Source: Streptomyces xylophagus (lineage in GTDB: Bacteria > Actinomycetota > Actinomycetes > Streptomycetales > Streptomycetaceae). Taken from it: a stretch of DNA of 64,000 nucleotides. The notes under the pieces were generated by a model. The model was given only the letters and a program-made list of their open reading frames with translations. It ran no database searches and had not been told where the DNA came from. The DNA lies in NCBI RefSeq assembly GCF_000716435.1, contig NZ_JNWO01000001.1:496001-560000 (forward strand), given 5' to 3'. Positions 8,488-16,403 of the stretch are shown here, in pieces; positions within the stretch are counted from its first letter, which is position 1, and each line of letters opens with the position of its first letter. A program made the translations under genes and the position numbers.

Positions 8488-8673
8488 GGGTCTCACCTCC
8501 TCGTGCGTCATCACGGCCTACGGCAAATTAGCAGCCCGGTCGCCATCGCTGCCAACCCTTTTCCCCACGTCGGTTCTGCGGGCGTCCGCCACGGCCTCCC
8601 GAGCGATTACGGTATCGAGAAGATCGTCCGGGACCCGCGGGTCCACCAGATCCTGGAAGGAACCGACAAGCCC

Positions 8674-9741
8674 ATGCGCGCCGGCACCGACGACTCCGTA
8701 CTCCTGCGTACCGAGGGACGTGCCGCGTACCTCACCCTCAACCGCCCCAAGGCCCTCAACTCCCTGACCCACACCATGGTCCGCCGCATCGACGAGGCGC
8801 TGACGGACTGGGAGCACGACCCGGCCGTCGAGACCGTCGTCATCAGCGGCGCGGGGGAGCGGGGGCTGTGCGCGGGCGGCGACATCCGTGCCATCCACGA
8901 CGACGCGCGCGACGGGGACGGATCGGCGTCGGCCGCCTTCTGGCGCGACGAGTACCGGCTCAACGCCCGCATCGCCCGCTACCCGAAGCCGTACGTCGCC
9001 GTCATGGACGGCATCGTCATGGGCGGCGGAGTCGGCATCTCCGCGCACGGCAGCTTCCGCATCGTCACCGAACGCTCGCGGGTCGCCATGCCCGAGACCG
9101 GCATCGGCTTCGTACCGGACGTGGGCGGCACGTATCTCCTCGCCCTCGCCCCCGGCGAACTCGGCACCCACCTGGCGCTGACCGGCGCCCAAGTCGGCGC
9201 GTCCGACGCCCTGTTGTGCGACCTCGCCGACCACTACGTACCGTCGCAGTCCCTGCCGGCGCTGCTCGACGGCCTCGCCCAGGCACCGGTACGGGAGGTC
9301 CTGGACCGGTACGTACGACCGGCTCCGCCCGGTGAACTCGCCGCCGCGCAGGCCTGGATCGACGCCTGCTACTCCGCCGACACCGTCGAGGAGATCGTCG
9401 GGCGCCTGCTGGACCACGGCGACAGCGCGGCCAAGGAAGCGGCCGAGACGCTGCTGACCAAGTCGCCCACCTCCCTCAAGGTCACCCTGGCCGCGCTCCG
9501 CCGGGCCCGGCGACTGGGCGCACTGGAGGACGTGCTGGACCAGGAGTACCGGGTGTCCTGTCACGCGCTGTCCGCCCCCGACCTGGTGGAGGGCATCCGG
9601 GCTCAGATCATCGACAAGGACCGGAATCCGCAGTGGTCGCCGCCCACACTCGCCGAGGTCTTCGACGCGGACGTCGAGCGCTCCTTCCGTTCCCTCGGTG
9701 AGCGCGAACTCGGCCTCGCCGCACCCGACACCGCTCAGTAG
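8674..9741 (+). CDS. Enoyl-CoA hydratase/isomerase family protein, 3-hydroxyisobutyryl-CoA hydrolase-like
   Basis: A 355-residue crotonase-fold protein. The length exceeds plain enoyl-CoA hydratases (about 260) and matches 3-hydroxyisobutyryl-CoA hydrolases of valine degradation. Supporting motifs are NRPKALNSL near the N-terminus, the oxyanion-hole segment GAGERGLCAGGDIRA, the glycine-rich MGGGVGIS, and MPETGIGFVPDVGGTYLL, a signature of the hydrolase branch, with its conserved acidic residues. The C-terminal domain (about 240-355) is present in full. The ATG at 8674 has AAGGA 12 bases upstream; the longer open frame to 8383 is not family-like. It is followed by the leader-peptide region of the monooxygenase operon, with no shared function evident. 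Confidence 0.85.
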   Translation: MRAGTDDSVLLRTEGRAAYLTLNRPKALNSLTHTMVRRIDEALTDWEHDPAVETVVISGAGERGLCAGGDIRAIHDDARDGDGSASAAFWRDEYRLNARIARYPKPYVAVMDGIVMGGGVGISAHGSFRIVTERSRVAMPETGIGFVPDVGGTYLLALAPGELGTHLALTGAQVGASDALLCDLADHYVPSQSLPALLDGLAQAPVREVLDRYVRPAPPGELAAAQAWIDACYSADTVEEIVGRLLDHGDSAAKEAAETLLTKSPTSLKVTLAALRRARRLGALEDVLDQEYRVSCHALSAPDLVEGIRAQIIDKDRNPQWSPPTLAEVFDADVERSFRSLGERELGLAAPDTAQ

Positions 9742-9811
9742 GCGCCAGGATGAGCAGGACGGTCGCTTTCATCAGACGCCGCACAGTCTCATGCGCGTAC
9801 ATCTAATGTTC

Positions 9812-9842
9812 TTGACATCTTCCGGGGGCGACGACGTAAGTT
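9812..9842 (+). promoter_or_regulatory. Candidate sigma-70-type promoter for the leader-LLM operon
   Basis: TTGACA at 9812-9817 is a perfect -35 hexamer. The -10 is less clear: TAAGTT at 9837-9842 fits TAnnnT with a long 19-base spacer, and 17-18-base alternatives are weaker. Transcription would begin about 30 bases before the leader peptide ATG at 9876. Confidence 0.45.
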
Positions 9843-9875
9843 GAAGCGACCGCTCCCGGACAGGTGGAGGCCCCG

Positions 9876-9992
9876 ATGCGCGTACACGGCGACGCACCCC
9901 ACGGTGCCGACGCGGGTACGCGGCTGATCATCCGGCGGCATGTCGACTACTGCCGTACCGCCTCCGCCGTCTGTCCTTCCGCGCGCCCCTGA
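9876..9992 (+). CDS. Leader peptide of the RRHVD..ASA.C type
   Basis: A 38-codon frame with a strong ribosome site (GGAGG five bases before the ATG). Its C-terminal half contains RRHVDYCRTASAVC (about 20-33), matching the actinobacterial leader peptides with an RRHVD-x-x-R-x-ASA-x-C core that precede sulfur-assimilation and sulfonate-utilisation genes. Two Cys codons, TGC (26) and TGT (33), sit near the end, as expected for a peptide that senses charged tRNA-Cys by ribosome stalling. It stops 54 bases before the first monooxygenase gene, and a stable hairpin lies between. That the operon is cysteine- or sulfur-responsive is inferred from the family and the position. Confidence 0.75.
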   Translation: MRVHGDAPHGADAGTRLIIRRHVDYCRTASAVCPSARP

Positions 9993-9997
9993 CCCGC

Positions 9998-10016
9998 GTC
10001 GGCCCGTCGGGCCGGC
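9998..10016 (+). promoter_or_regulatory. GC-rich hairpin after the leader peptide, possible attenuator
   Basis: GTCGGCCC and GGGCCGGC form an eight-pair stem with one G-U pair and a three-base loop, five bases after the leader stop codon and 30 bases before the downstream ATG. The position suits control of either transcription termination or access to the ribosome site (GGAAGGA near 10034) by a ribosome paused on the leader. There is no T-run, so a translational mechanism is as likely as termination. Confidence 0.45.
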
Positions 10017-10046
10017 CGTCTCGTCGTGCCCTCGGAAGGAACACCC

Positions 10047-11147
10047 ATGTCCGGCCCCGCCCTGCGGCTCGCCCTCGAAATCGACGGCGACGGCGCGCAT
10101 CCCGCGTCCTGGCGCCGCTCCGCCCACTCGCCCGACCACCTGCTGACCCCGCGCCGGGTGGCCCGCGTCGCCGCCGGCGCGGAGAACGCCGGGTTCACGC
10201 TGCTCACCCTGGAGGACGGCGCGCTCCCGCCCGGCGCCACGCCCGACGCGGTCGGTCGTATCGGCGCGGTGGAGCGGGCCGCGTTCATCGCCGCGTCCAC
10301 GAGCGTCGTCGGCGTCGCGCCGGTCGTGCCGCTCACCTACGCCGAACCCTTCCATGTCTCAAGCCAGTTGGCGTCCCTCGACCACATCTCGGTCGGGCGT
10401 GCCGGGTGGGTGGTGAGCGAGGAGACGCGTGCCGAGGCGGCATCCGTGTGGGGCCGTCCGCTCGTTGACGGGGCTGAAGCCCGCGCCCTGGAGTCCCGTG
10501 ACGGCGTCGAGGTCGTCCGCGCGCTCTGGGACTCCTGGGAGGACGACGCGGTCATCCGGTCCGTGGCCACCAGCCGCTACCTCGACCGCGACCGGCTCCA
10601 CTACGTCGACTTCACCGGCGACACCTACGCGGTGAAGGGTCCAGCTATCGTGCCGCGTCCGCCGCAGGGCCAACTCGTCGTGCTCGGCCAACCCGACCGC
10701 GTACCCGCCGGGCAACTCGACATTGCCCTCGTCGAGGGCCGCGACCTCGCGGCGGTCGGCGCGAGCGCCGCAACCGCCGGAACTCCGCGTGTTTTCGCGG
10801 AGGTTGAGGTCGCCCTCGACACCGCTGACGCCACGGCCGAGGAACGCGTCGCCGACCTCGAGCGGCATGCGCCCTGGAGCGACCGGGGACGGCTGCGCCA
10901 CATCGGCTCCGCCGCCGGACTCGCCGCGCTGCTGGGGGAGTTGAGGGGTGTGGTCGACGGAGTGCGCCTGCATCCGCTCGTGTTGGACGAGGACCTTCCG
11001 GAGCTGTCCCGGCTCGTCCTGCCCCACCTCTTCGAGCGGCGGCACGCCGTCCGTCCGCTGCCCGGCGCGTCCCTGCGCACCCACCTGGGCCTCGACCGGC
11101 CCGCCAACCGCTACGCCGCCGCGGCAGCGCAGGAGGACGCCCGATGA
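10047..11147 (+). CDS. LLM-class flavin-dependent monooxygenase (first gene of pair)
   Basis: A 366-residue luciferase-like (TIM-barrel) protein that would use FMNH2 supplied by a separate reductase. Family features are the early LEDGALPPG segment, the strand VAPVVPLTYAEPFHVSSQLASLDHIS and SVGRAGWVV (the S-x-GRxGW-V motif), and EVVRALWDSWEDD. The C-terminal part is shorter and less conserved than in SsuD or NtaA. The ATG at 10047 has GGAAGGA six bases upstream. It overlaps the next gene by four bases. With the Cys-codon leader upstream, a role in releasing sulfur from organosulfur compounds is likely; substrate unknown. Confidence 0.85.
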   Translation: MSGPALRLALEIDGDGAHPASWRRSAHSPDHLLTPRRVARVAAGAENAGFTLLTLEDGALPPGATPDAVGRIGAVERAAFIAASTSVVGVAPVVPLTYAEPFHVSSQLASLDHISVGRAGWVVSEETRAEAASVWGRPLVDGAEARALESRDGVEVVRALWDSWEDDAVIRSVATSRYLDRDRLHYVDFTGDTYAVKGPAIVPRPPQGQLVVLGQPDRVPAGQLDIALVEGRDLAAVGASAATAGTPRVFAEVEVALDTADATAEERVADLERHAPWSDRGRLRHIGSAAGLAALLGELRGVVDGVRLHPLVLDEDLPELSRLVLPHLFERRHAVRPLPGASLRTHLGLDRPANRYAAAAAQEDAR

Positions 11148-12544
11148 CCCGCACCGACCCCCTCGACGTCCCCCGCCCCGATGCCCAACTCCACTTGGGC
11201 GTCTTCTTCCAGGGCGTCAACCACTGGACCATCTGGTCCGACCCGGCCAGCGGTTCCCAGATCGACCCCGCCAACTTCCGGCGCGTGGCGCAGACCGCCG
11301 AACGGGGCCTGTTCGACGCGTTCTTCCTGGGGGAGGGGCTGCGGCTGCGCGAGGTCGACGGACTGATCCACGACCTGGACGTCGCCGGTCGGCCCGACGC
11401 CCTCACCCAACTCGCCGCGCTGGCCGCCGTAACCGACCGCATCGGCCTGGTCAGCACCTCCAACACCACCTTCAACGAACCCGCCGACCTCGCCCGCCGC
11501 CTGTCCGGCCTCGACCTGCTCTCCGAGGGCCGCGCCGGCTGGAACGTGGTGACCACCGACAACGCCTGGACCGGTGCCAACTTCCGCCGGGGCGGCTACC
11601 TCGACCACGCCGACCGTTACCGGCGCGCCGAGGAGTTCCTCACCGTCGCCCGCGCGCTCTGGGACAGCTGGGAGGACGGCGTGGTCTCCGGCTCGGCCGG
11701 CGCCCCGGCCTGGGCGGCACTCGGTGCCGTACGCCAAGTCCGCCACCAGGGACCGCAGTTCGACGTCGACCTCGCACCCACCCTGCCGCGCAGCGCCCAG
11801 GGCCACCCGGTGATCTTCCAGGCCGGGGACTCCGGCGAGGGCCGGGACTTCGCCGCCCGCAACGCCGACGTCATCTTCTCCGCGCACGGCAACGACTTCG
11901 ACGACGCGCTCGCCTTCGCCGACGACCTCCGGCGCCGACTGCGGGCCGTCGGCCGGCCCGACGACGACCTGCGCATCCTGCCCGGCACCGAGATCATCAT
12001 CGGCGCCACGGAGGAGGAGGCCCAGGAGAAGAAGCGCTGGATCCGCCTCCAACAGGTCACCCCCGCAACCGCGTTGGGCATCGCCGGACTCCTGTGGCGC
12101 CTCGACCTCTCCGGCCGCGACGCCGACGGGCCACTGCCCAAGGAGGACCCGGTCGTCGCCGAGAACGACGGTTCCTTCGGCGCGCGGCGGATCGTCGACC
12201 CCCGCCAAGTGGTCGCCGAATGGCGGGAGAAGGCCGACGCGAACCGGTGGTCGCTGCGCGAGACCGTCATCGCGCTCGGCCCCCAGCGCGGCCACGTCGG
12301 CACTCCGGCCGGCCTGGCGGACAAGTTCGCCCACTTCGTCCGGCACGGCGCCGTCGACGGCTTCAACGTCACGCCGTACCTGATCCCCGACGGCCTCGAC
12401 GACATCGTCGACCTGCTCGTCCCCGCACTCCAGGAACGCGGCGTCTACCGCACCGAATACACCGGTACGACCCTGCGCGAGCACCTGGACCTGCGCGCCC
12501 CTCTCACCCACCGCTCCACGACGGACCACCGACAGGCAGGCTGA
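11144..12544 (+). CDS. NtaA/SnaA/DszA-family flavin-dependent monooxygenase
   Basis: A 466-residue luciferase-like monooxygenase. The family is shown by HLGVFFQGVNHWTIWSDP near the N-terminus, FDAFFLGEGL, TSNTTFNEPADLARRLSGLDLLSEGRAGWNVVTT spanning the flavin-binding region, and a late GTPAGLADKFAHFV segment. Members cleave C-S or C-N bonds (dibenzothiophene sulfone, nitrilotriacetate, dimethylsulfide) with FMNH2 and oxygen. It begins with ATGA overlapping the previous stop, so the two monooxygenases are made together and may form paired activities. No flavin reductase gene is adjacent, so the reductant must come from elsewhere. Confidence 0.9.
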   Translation: MTRTDPLDVPRPDAQLHLGVFFQGVNHWTIWSDPASGSQIDPANFRRVAQTAERGLFDAFFLGEGLRLREVDGLIHDLDVAGRPDALTQLAALAAVTDRIGLVSTSNTTFNEPADLARRLSGLDLLSEGRAGWNVVTTDNAWTGANFRRGGYLDHADRYRRAEEFLTVARALWDSWEDGVVSGSAGAPAWAALGAVRQVRHQGPQFDVDLAPTLPRSAQGHPVIFQAGDSGEGRDFAARNADVIFSAHGNDFDDALAFADDLRRRLRAVGRPDDDLRILPGTEIIIGATEEEAQEKKRWIRLQQVTPATALGIAGLLWRLDLSGRDADGPLPKEDPVVAENDGSFGARRIVDPRQVVAEWREKADANRWSLRETVIALGPQRGHVGTPAGLADKFAHFVRHGAVDGFNVTPYLIPDGLDDIVDLLVPALQERGVYRTEYTGTTLREHLDLRAPLTHRSTTDHRQAG

Positions 12545-12854
12545 CCCGAGGCCGAGGTGCCCACCGTCGCCCTGTGCACGGTGGCCACCGCGCCCGTGGA
12601 CGATATCTAGGGGGTGTTTGGCGACCGGGTGGACCAGCACCGGCCCGAGCGTGGGGTCCGGCGGGGGCGGTGGGTCCTTCGCCAACCCCTCGCGCACCGA
12701 ACGGCGCCAGTGGCCGAATTCCAGCGCCCCTGCTGCCATGGGGACGGCTTGGGGGCGCGCATGGTTGTCAAAGGGGTGAAGCGGTCCGTACCGCACCGAT
12801 GTCCGGCCCGACGCCCAAGACCCGCCGGTGTCCTGGGCGCAGCCGGTGCGAGGG
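12545..12854. other. Gene-free stretch between convergent genes
   Basis: About 310 bases separate the monooxygenase stop from the DUF1684 stop. Near its start, CCACCGT (12561-12567) and ACGGTGG (12578-12584) could form a weak terminator hairpin. The remainder is open in several frames, as expected for GC-rich DNA, but has no start with a ribosome site and no recognisable protein similarity on either strand. Confidence 0.5.
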
Positions 12855-13679
12855 TCAGACCCCGCCGCGCTCCCGAGGCGTCTTCTGCCCGGCCTCGACG
12901 GCCACCGGCAGTCGGTTCTCCGCCGGCGGGAGCGGGCAGGTGGCCAGGTCGGTGTAGGCGCACGGCAGGTTCGTCGCACGGTTGAAGTCCAGGACGACCG
13001 TGCCGTCGGCGTCCGGCGGGGCGAGCGCGAGGGCCCGGTTCGCGGCGTAGGTGGTCACCCCGGAGGTGGCGTCGGTGAAGAGCACCAGCAGCCCGCCCGG
13101 GCCACGCCCAGGGAACGCGGTCAGGGCCAGCGGGCGCCCGTCCAACTCGAACTCGACCCGGCCCGGCGCGTCGTACACGTGCTCCAGCCCCTCGACGGCG
13201 GCACCCACGGTCGTCGGACGCGGCGTGTCGAAGGCCGTGTAGCGTCCCCGCACCACCCAACGGGGATCGGGCGCGTAGGCAGGCGTACCGGCGAAGGCGG
13301 TGCGCAACGGCGCGTCCGGGTGCCGGGGTCGCACGATGTCGTATCCGCCGCGCTTGGCCACCTCGATCACGGCATCACCCCAGACCGCCTCGACACCGCC
13401 ACGCTCGGGAAGGATCCCGAAGCGGTGTTCACCCCGCACCGGCGTTCCCGCCACGACGAGTTCCTCGCCGTCGTCCAGGGCTACGGCGACCCCGTCGGCG
13501 TCGGTCCACCAGGCGCCCGGCGCGTCCGGGAACCGCTGCGGCCGGTCCTCGAGCCAGTGCAGACCGGTGATCGCCAGGAACCCGTGCGGAGCGGCCAACC
13601 GTTCCTCCTGCCCGCGATACCACTCCAGCCACTCCTGGGTGAAGGCCTGGAGATCCGCCGTAGCGAGGTCAACGGTCAT
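12855..13679 (-). CDS. DUF1684 domain protein
   Basis: A 274-residue soluble protein of the DUF1684 family. Recognisable parts are the N-terminal WLEWYRGQEERLAAPHGFLAITGLHWL segment, the WWTDADG strand, PRWVVRGRYTAFD, and the C-terminal block ending in FNRATNLPCAYTDLATCPLPPAENRLPVAVEAG. This family (often 200-280 residues) has a conserved His/Asn/Cys-rich C-terminus that resembles a binding site, but no activity has been assigned that I can state with confidence. AAGGAG lies five bases before the ATG at 13679. It sits downstream of the carbonic anhydrase gene on the same strand, about 190 bases away, so co-transcription is uncertain. Confidence 0.85.
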   Translation of the reverse strand: MTVDLATADLQAFTQEWLEWYRGQEERLAAPHGFLAITGLHWLEDRPQRFPDAPGAWWTDADGVAVALDDGEELVVAGTPVRGEHRFGILPERGGVEAVWGDAVIEVAKRGGYDIVRPRHPDAPLRTAFAGTPAYAPDPRWVVRGRYTAFDTPRPTTVGAAVEGLEHVYDAPGRVEFELDGRPLALTAFPGRGPGGLLVLFTDATSGVTTYAANRALALAPPDADGTVVLDFNRATNLPCAYTDLATCPLPPAENRLPVAVEAGQKTPRERGGV

Positions 13680-13868
13680 GGTCACTCCTTCGTCGCACGA
13701 GGCTCGGCCTCGTCATGAGGTCGTGCCAGTGCCAACCCCGGTCGCCCGGCGAGGGATTCCGCTCCGCGTGTGACAGGTTCTTGTCGGAATTGTGTACAGG
13801 CCCGCAGCTCACGCCGAACCCACTCCGGGGCGTCGACGTGAGCGCGTTCCTCGCGGTCAAATGGGCCG

Positions 13869-14357
13869 TCAGTTGACCTCGTTGAGCTTTCCGGTGGCCA
13901 CGTCGAAGACGAAACCCCGGACGCGGTCCTTGTGTACGACGAAGGGGTCCGCCTTGATGCGGGCGATCGACTGCCGGACGTCGGTGTCGAGGTCACCGAA
14001 GGCCTCCGCCGCCCAGGACGGGCGGATACCGGTGTCCTCCTCGATCGCGGCCTTGAAGCCGTCGTCCGTGAAGGTCAGCATCCCGCAGTCGGTGTGGTGG
14101 ATGAGGATGATCTCCTCGGTGCCCAGGAGCCGTTGGCTGATGGCGAGCGAGCGGATCTCGTCCTGGGTGATCACACCGCCCGCGTTGCGGATGACGTGGG
14201 CCTCGCCGTCGTTCAGGCCGAGGATCGCGTACACGTTCAGCCGGGCGTCCATGCAGGCCACGACGGCGAGGTGCTTGGCGGGAGGCAGGGGGAGCGGGCC
14301 GGAGAAGGTCTCGGCGTACCGGGCGTTGTTGGCCAGCAGTTCATCGGTCACGGACAT
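13869..14357 (-). CDS. Beta-class carbonic anhydrase (small, Rv1284-like)
   Basis: A 162-residue cytoplasmic enzyme interconverting CO2 and bicarbonate. The zinc ligands are C35, H88 and C91 (ACMDAR and HHTDCG), with the D37/R39 dyad in the first motif. Spacing and length match the short beta-carbonic anhydrase Rv1284 of M. tuberculosis. GAGG lies six bases before the ATG at 14357; the open frame continues to 14447, but those residues are not conserved. It is divergent from the DUF427 gene, with about 285 bases between. Confidence 0.93.
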   Translation of the reverse strand: MSVTDELLANNARYAETFSGPLPLPPAKHLAVVACMDARLNVYAILGLNDGEAHVIRNAGGVITQDEIRSLAISQRLLGTEEIILIHHTDCGMLTFTDDGFKAAIEEDTGIRPSWAAEAFGDLDTDVRQSIARIKADPFVVHKDRVRGFVFDVATGKLNEVN

Positions 14358-14641
14358 GGTGGACCTCGGTTCTCGTGTGTTCCTGACGGTGCCGTGCGGG
14401 GGTCGGAGACGGCGCACGGCAACAGAACACGTCGAAAACGTAGACACGACGCGAGGGCCAGAAGCCCGTCAGCGTGGTGGCGAAGGTCGGCACCCGACCA
14501 GTGAACCTGCCACCGGCGAGAGCTGGCAAGGAAACGCGTGTTCGGACACTGGCCGGCCGCCGCCGGTTGTTGCGCGTCAACGGAATGACGTTGCGCCTTA
14601 ATGGAATGACGGCATCAGAGCAGCCCGAAGGAGAGCCGTTC

Positions 14642-15457
14642 ATGAGCACATTCCCCACCGCACGAGACGTCAGGACCACTCCCGAAGGCCTCCTCTGGGA
14701 GCCGAGCCCACGCTGGGTACGCGGCCGCAAGGGCGACGTCACCGTCGTGGACAGCAGGCACCCCGTCCTCGTGTGGGAGCCCGGAGTCCCCGTACCGCTG
14801 TACGCCTTCCCGCACGACGAGGTCCGCCAGGACCTGCTCCACCCGGCGAAGAACCCCCCGACCGGCACACACACCGGATCACAGATCTTCTACGACCTCG
14901 AAGTCGACGGCGTGCTGGTGGAGAACGCGGCCTGGACCTTCCCCGCCGACGACCTCGCCGGGCACATCTCCTTCGAGTGGTTCCGGCGGGTCGGCCGGGG
15001 CCTGGACCACTGGTACGAGGAGGAGGAAGAGATCTTCATCCACCCCCGCGACCCGCACAAACGGGTCGACGCCCTCCTCGGCAGCCGCCACGTCCGGGTC
15101 GAGATCGACGGCACGGTCGTCGCTGACACCCACCGCCCGGTCCTCCTCTTCGAGACCGGCCTGCCGACCCGGTACTACATCCCCCGCGAGGACGTCCGCC
15201 TGGACCTGTTCGAACCGACCGACCACAGCACCGGGTGCCCCTACAAGGGGACCGCCACGTACTGGTCGTGGCGGGACGAGGCCGGCGCTCCCGCTGTTCC
15301 GCCGAACATCGTCTGGAGCTACCCGGAGCCGCTGCCCGCCGTGGGCGCCGTCAAGGATCTCCTCGCCTTCTACAACGAGGCCGTCGACATCACCGTGGAC
15401 GGCGAACGCCAGGAACGTCCTGTGACCCCGTTCACCGAGACGCTTGCCCGGAAGTGA
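14642..15457 (+). CDS. Tandem DUF427 domain protein
   Basis: A 271-residue protein with two DUF427 domains. The first (about 25-130) contains VTVVDSRHPVLVWEPG and PLYAFPHDEVR; the second (about 145-250) repeats the pattern with VEIDGTVVADTHRPVLLFETG, RYYIPREDVRLDL and CPYKGTATYWSW. The C-P-Y-K-G-x-A-x-Y-W motif is the most conserved segment of the family; the first copy lacks its Cys and reads TGSQIFYD at this place. DUF427 forms a small beta-barrel with no established reaction. The ATG at 14642 has AAGGAG eight bases upstream. It stands alone between the carbonic anhydrase and a membrane protein. Confidence 0.85.
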   Translation: MSTFPTARDVRTTPEGLLWEPSPRWVRGRKGDVTVVDSRHPVLVWEPGVPVPLYAFPHDEVRQDLLHPAKNPPTGTHTGSQIFYDLEVDGVLVENAAWTFPADDLAGHISFEWFRRVGRGLDHWYEEEEEIFIHPRDPHKRVDALLGSRHVRVEIDGTVVADTHRPVLLFETGLPTRYYIPREDVRLDLFEPTDHSTGCPYKGTATYWSWRDEAGAPAVPPNIVWSYPEPLPAVGAVKDLLAFYNEAVDITVDGERQERPVTPFTETLARK

Positions 15458-15552
15458 GGTGAAACACCGCGAGCCGGGCAGTCGTCCCTGTGCACATGCC
15501 TCGTCGATGGCTGTCGTGCTCCGGAACTGTCAAAGGATATTGAAGGACATTG

Positions 15553-16344
15553 ATGGAGAGCCCCACAAAAGATGACAAGAAGAAGGCGCCGAAACGCAAG
15601 GTGCTCGATCTGACCGCTGTGCAGGTGGTGGCGAGTGCGCTTGCCACCGTGGTGGGCGCGGTGCTGGCGTCCCTGCTGGGAGTGACCGGGACGATCATCG
15701 GCGCCGCTGTGGTCAGTACCAGCGCGACCACCGGCGCCGCGGTCTTCCAGCACGCCTTCCGGCGGACGGGCGAGGGGATCCGCAGGCGGGTGCCGTCGGT
15801 GGCGATGGCGGTGACTCCGAGTGAGGAGCGGGCGCTGCAACGCGCGGACGCCCGGGCCGCGTTCGGGTTATCGGCCGACGCCTCGGCCGGTGACGCGACA
15901 CCGCCCGGCGCCCCCTCAGAAGACGAGTCGGTGACCACCTATCGGACCGGCGGCTCCTTCTGGAAGTCCATCGGATGGAAGAAGTACGCCCTGGCGACAG
16001 GCCTGGTGTTCGCCCTGGCGATGGTCACGGTGACCGCGGGAGAACTGATCATGGGCAAGCCGGTATCGGCCGCGGTCAGGAACGAATCGGGCACGGGAAC
16101 GTCGCTGGGCGGCGGCTCGGCCGGCACCCACGCTCCCGCACACAGCCCGACACCCACGCCGCTCACGTCCAGCGGCGCGGGATCACAGACGGACAGCGCC
16201 ACCTCACCGGCCGCGAGCGCGGCGCCGGAGACCAGCTCCGGTACCGGCGCGAGCCCCAGCGCCAGTTCCAGCCCCGAGACCTCGGCATCGGCCGTGCCGT
16301 CCGCCGGCGGCGCCGTGAACAGCCCGGCCGCCACCACTCGTTGA
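15553..16344 (+). CDS. Two-helix membrane protein with Ser/Thr/Pro-rich C-terminal tail
   Basis: I do not recognise a family. The 263-residue protein has a Lys-rich N-terminus (KDDKKKAPKRK), a hydrophobic stretch at about 22-55 rich in Ala/Val/Gly, a cytoplasmic linker, a second helix at about 138-158 (YALATGLVFALAMVTVTAGEL), and a tail of about 95 residues made almost wholly of Ser, Thr, Ala, Gly and Pro. The tail resembles the low-complexity, possibly glycosylated stalks of actinomycete surface proteins. AAGGA lies five bases before the ATG at 15553 (a TTG precedes it directly). It is convergent with the repeat-containing gene at 16404. Confidence 0.7.
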   Translation: MESPTKDDKKKAPKRKVLDLTAVQVVASALATVVGAVLASLLGVTGTIIGAAVVSTSATTGAAVFQHAFRRTGEGIRRRVPSVAMAVTPSEERALQRADARAAFGLSADASAGDATPPGAPSEDESVTTYRTGGSFWKSIGWKKYALATGLVFALAMVTVTAGELIMGKPVSAAVRNESGTGTSLGGGSAGTHAPAHSPTPTPLTSSGAGSQTDSATSPAASAAPETSSGTGASPSASSSPETSASAVPSAGGAVNSPAATTR

Positions 16345-16403
16345 GCCCGAACGTGGGCCCCCGCTCCGGCTGAGCGGAGGCCGTCGTACGAGGGTTGCCG
16401 ACC

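Noticed and set aside
12828..13718. A 296-residue plus-strand frame opposite the DUF1684 gene
   Set aside because: Antisense to a conserved gene with a good ribosome site; reads as low-complexity.
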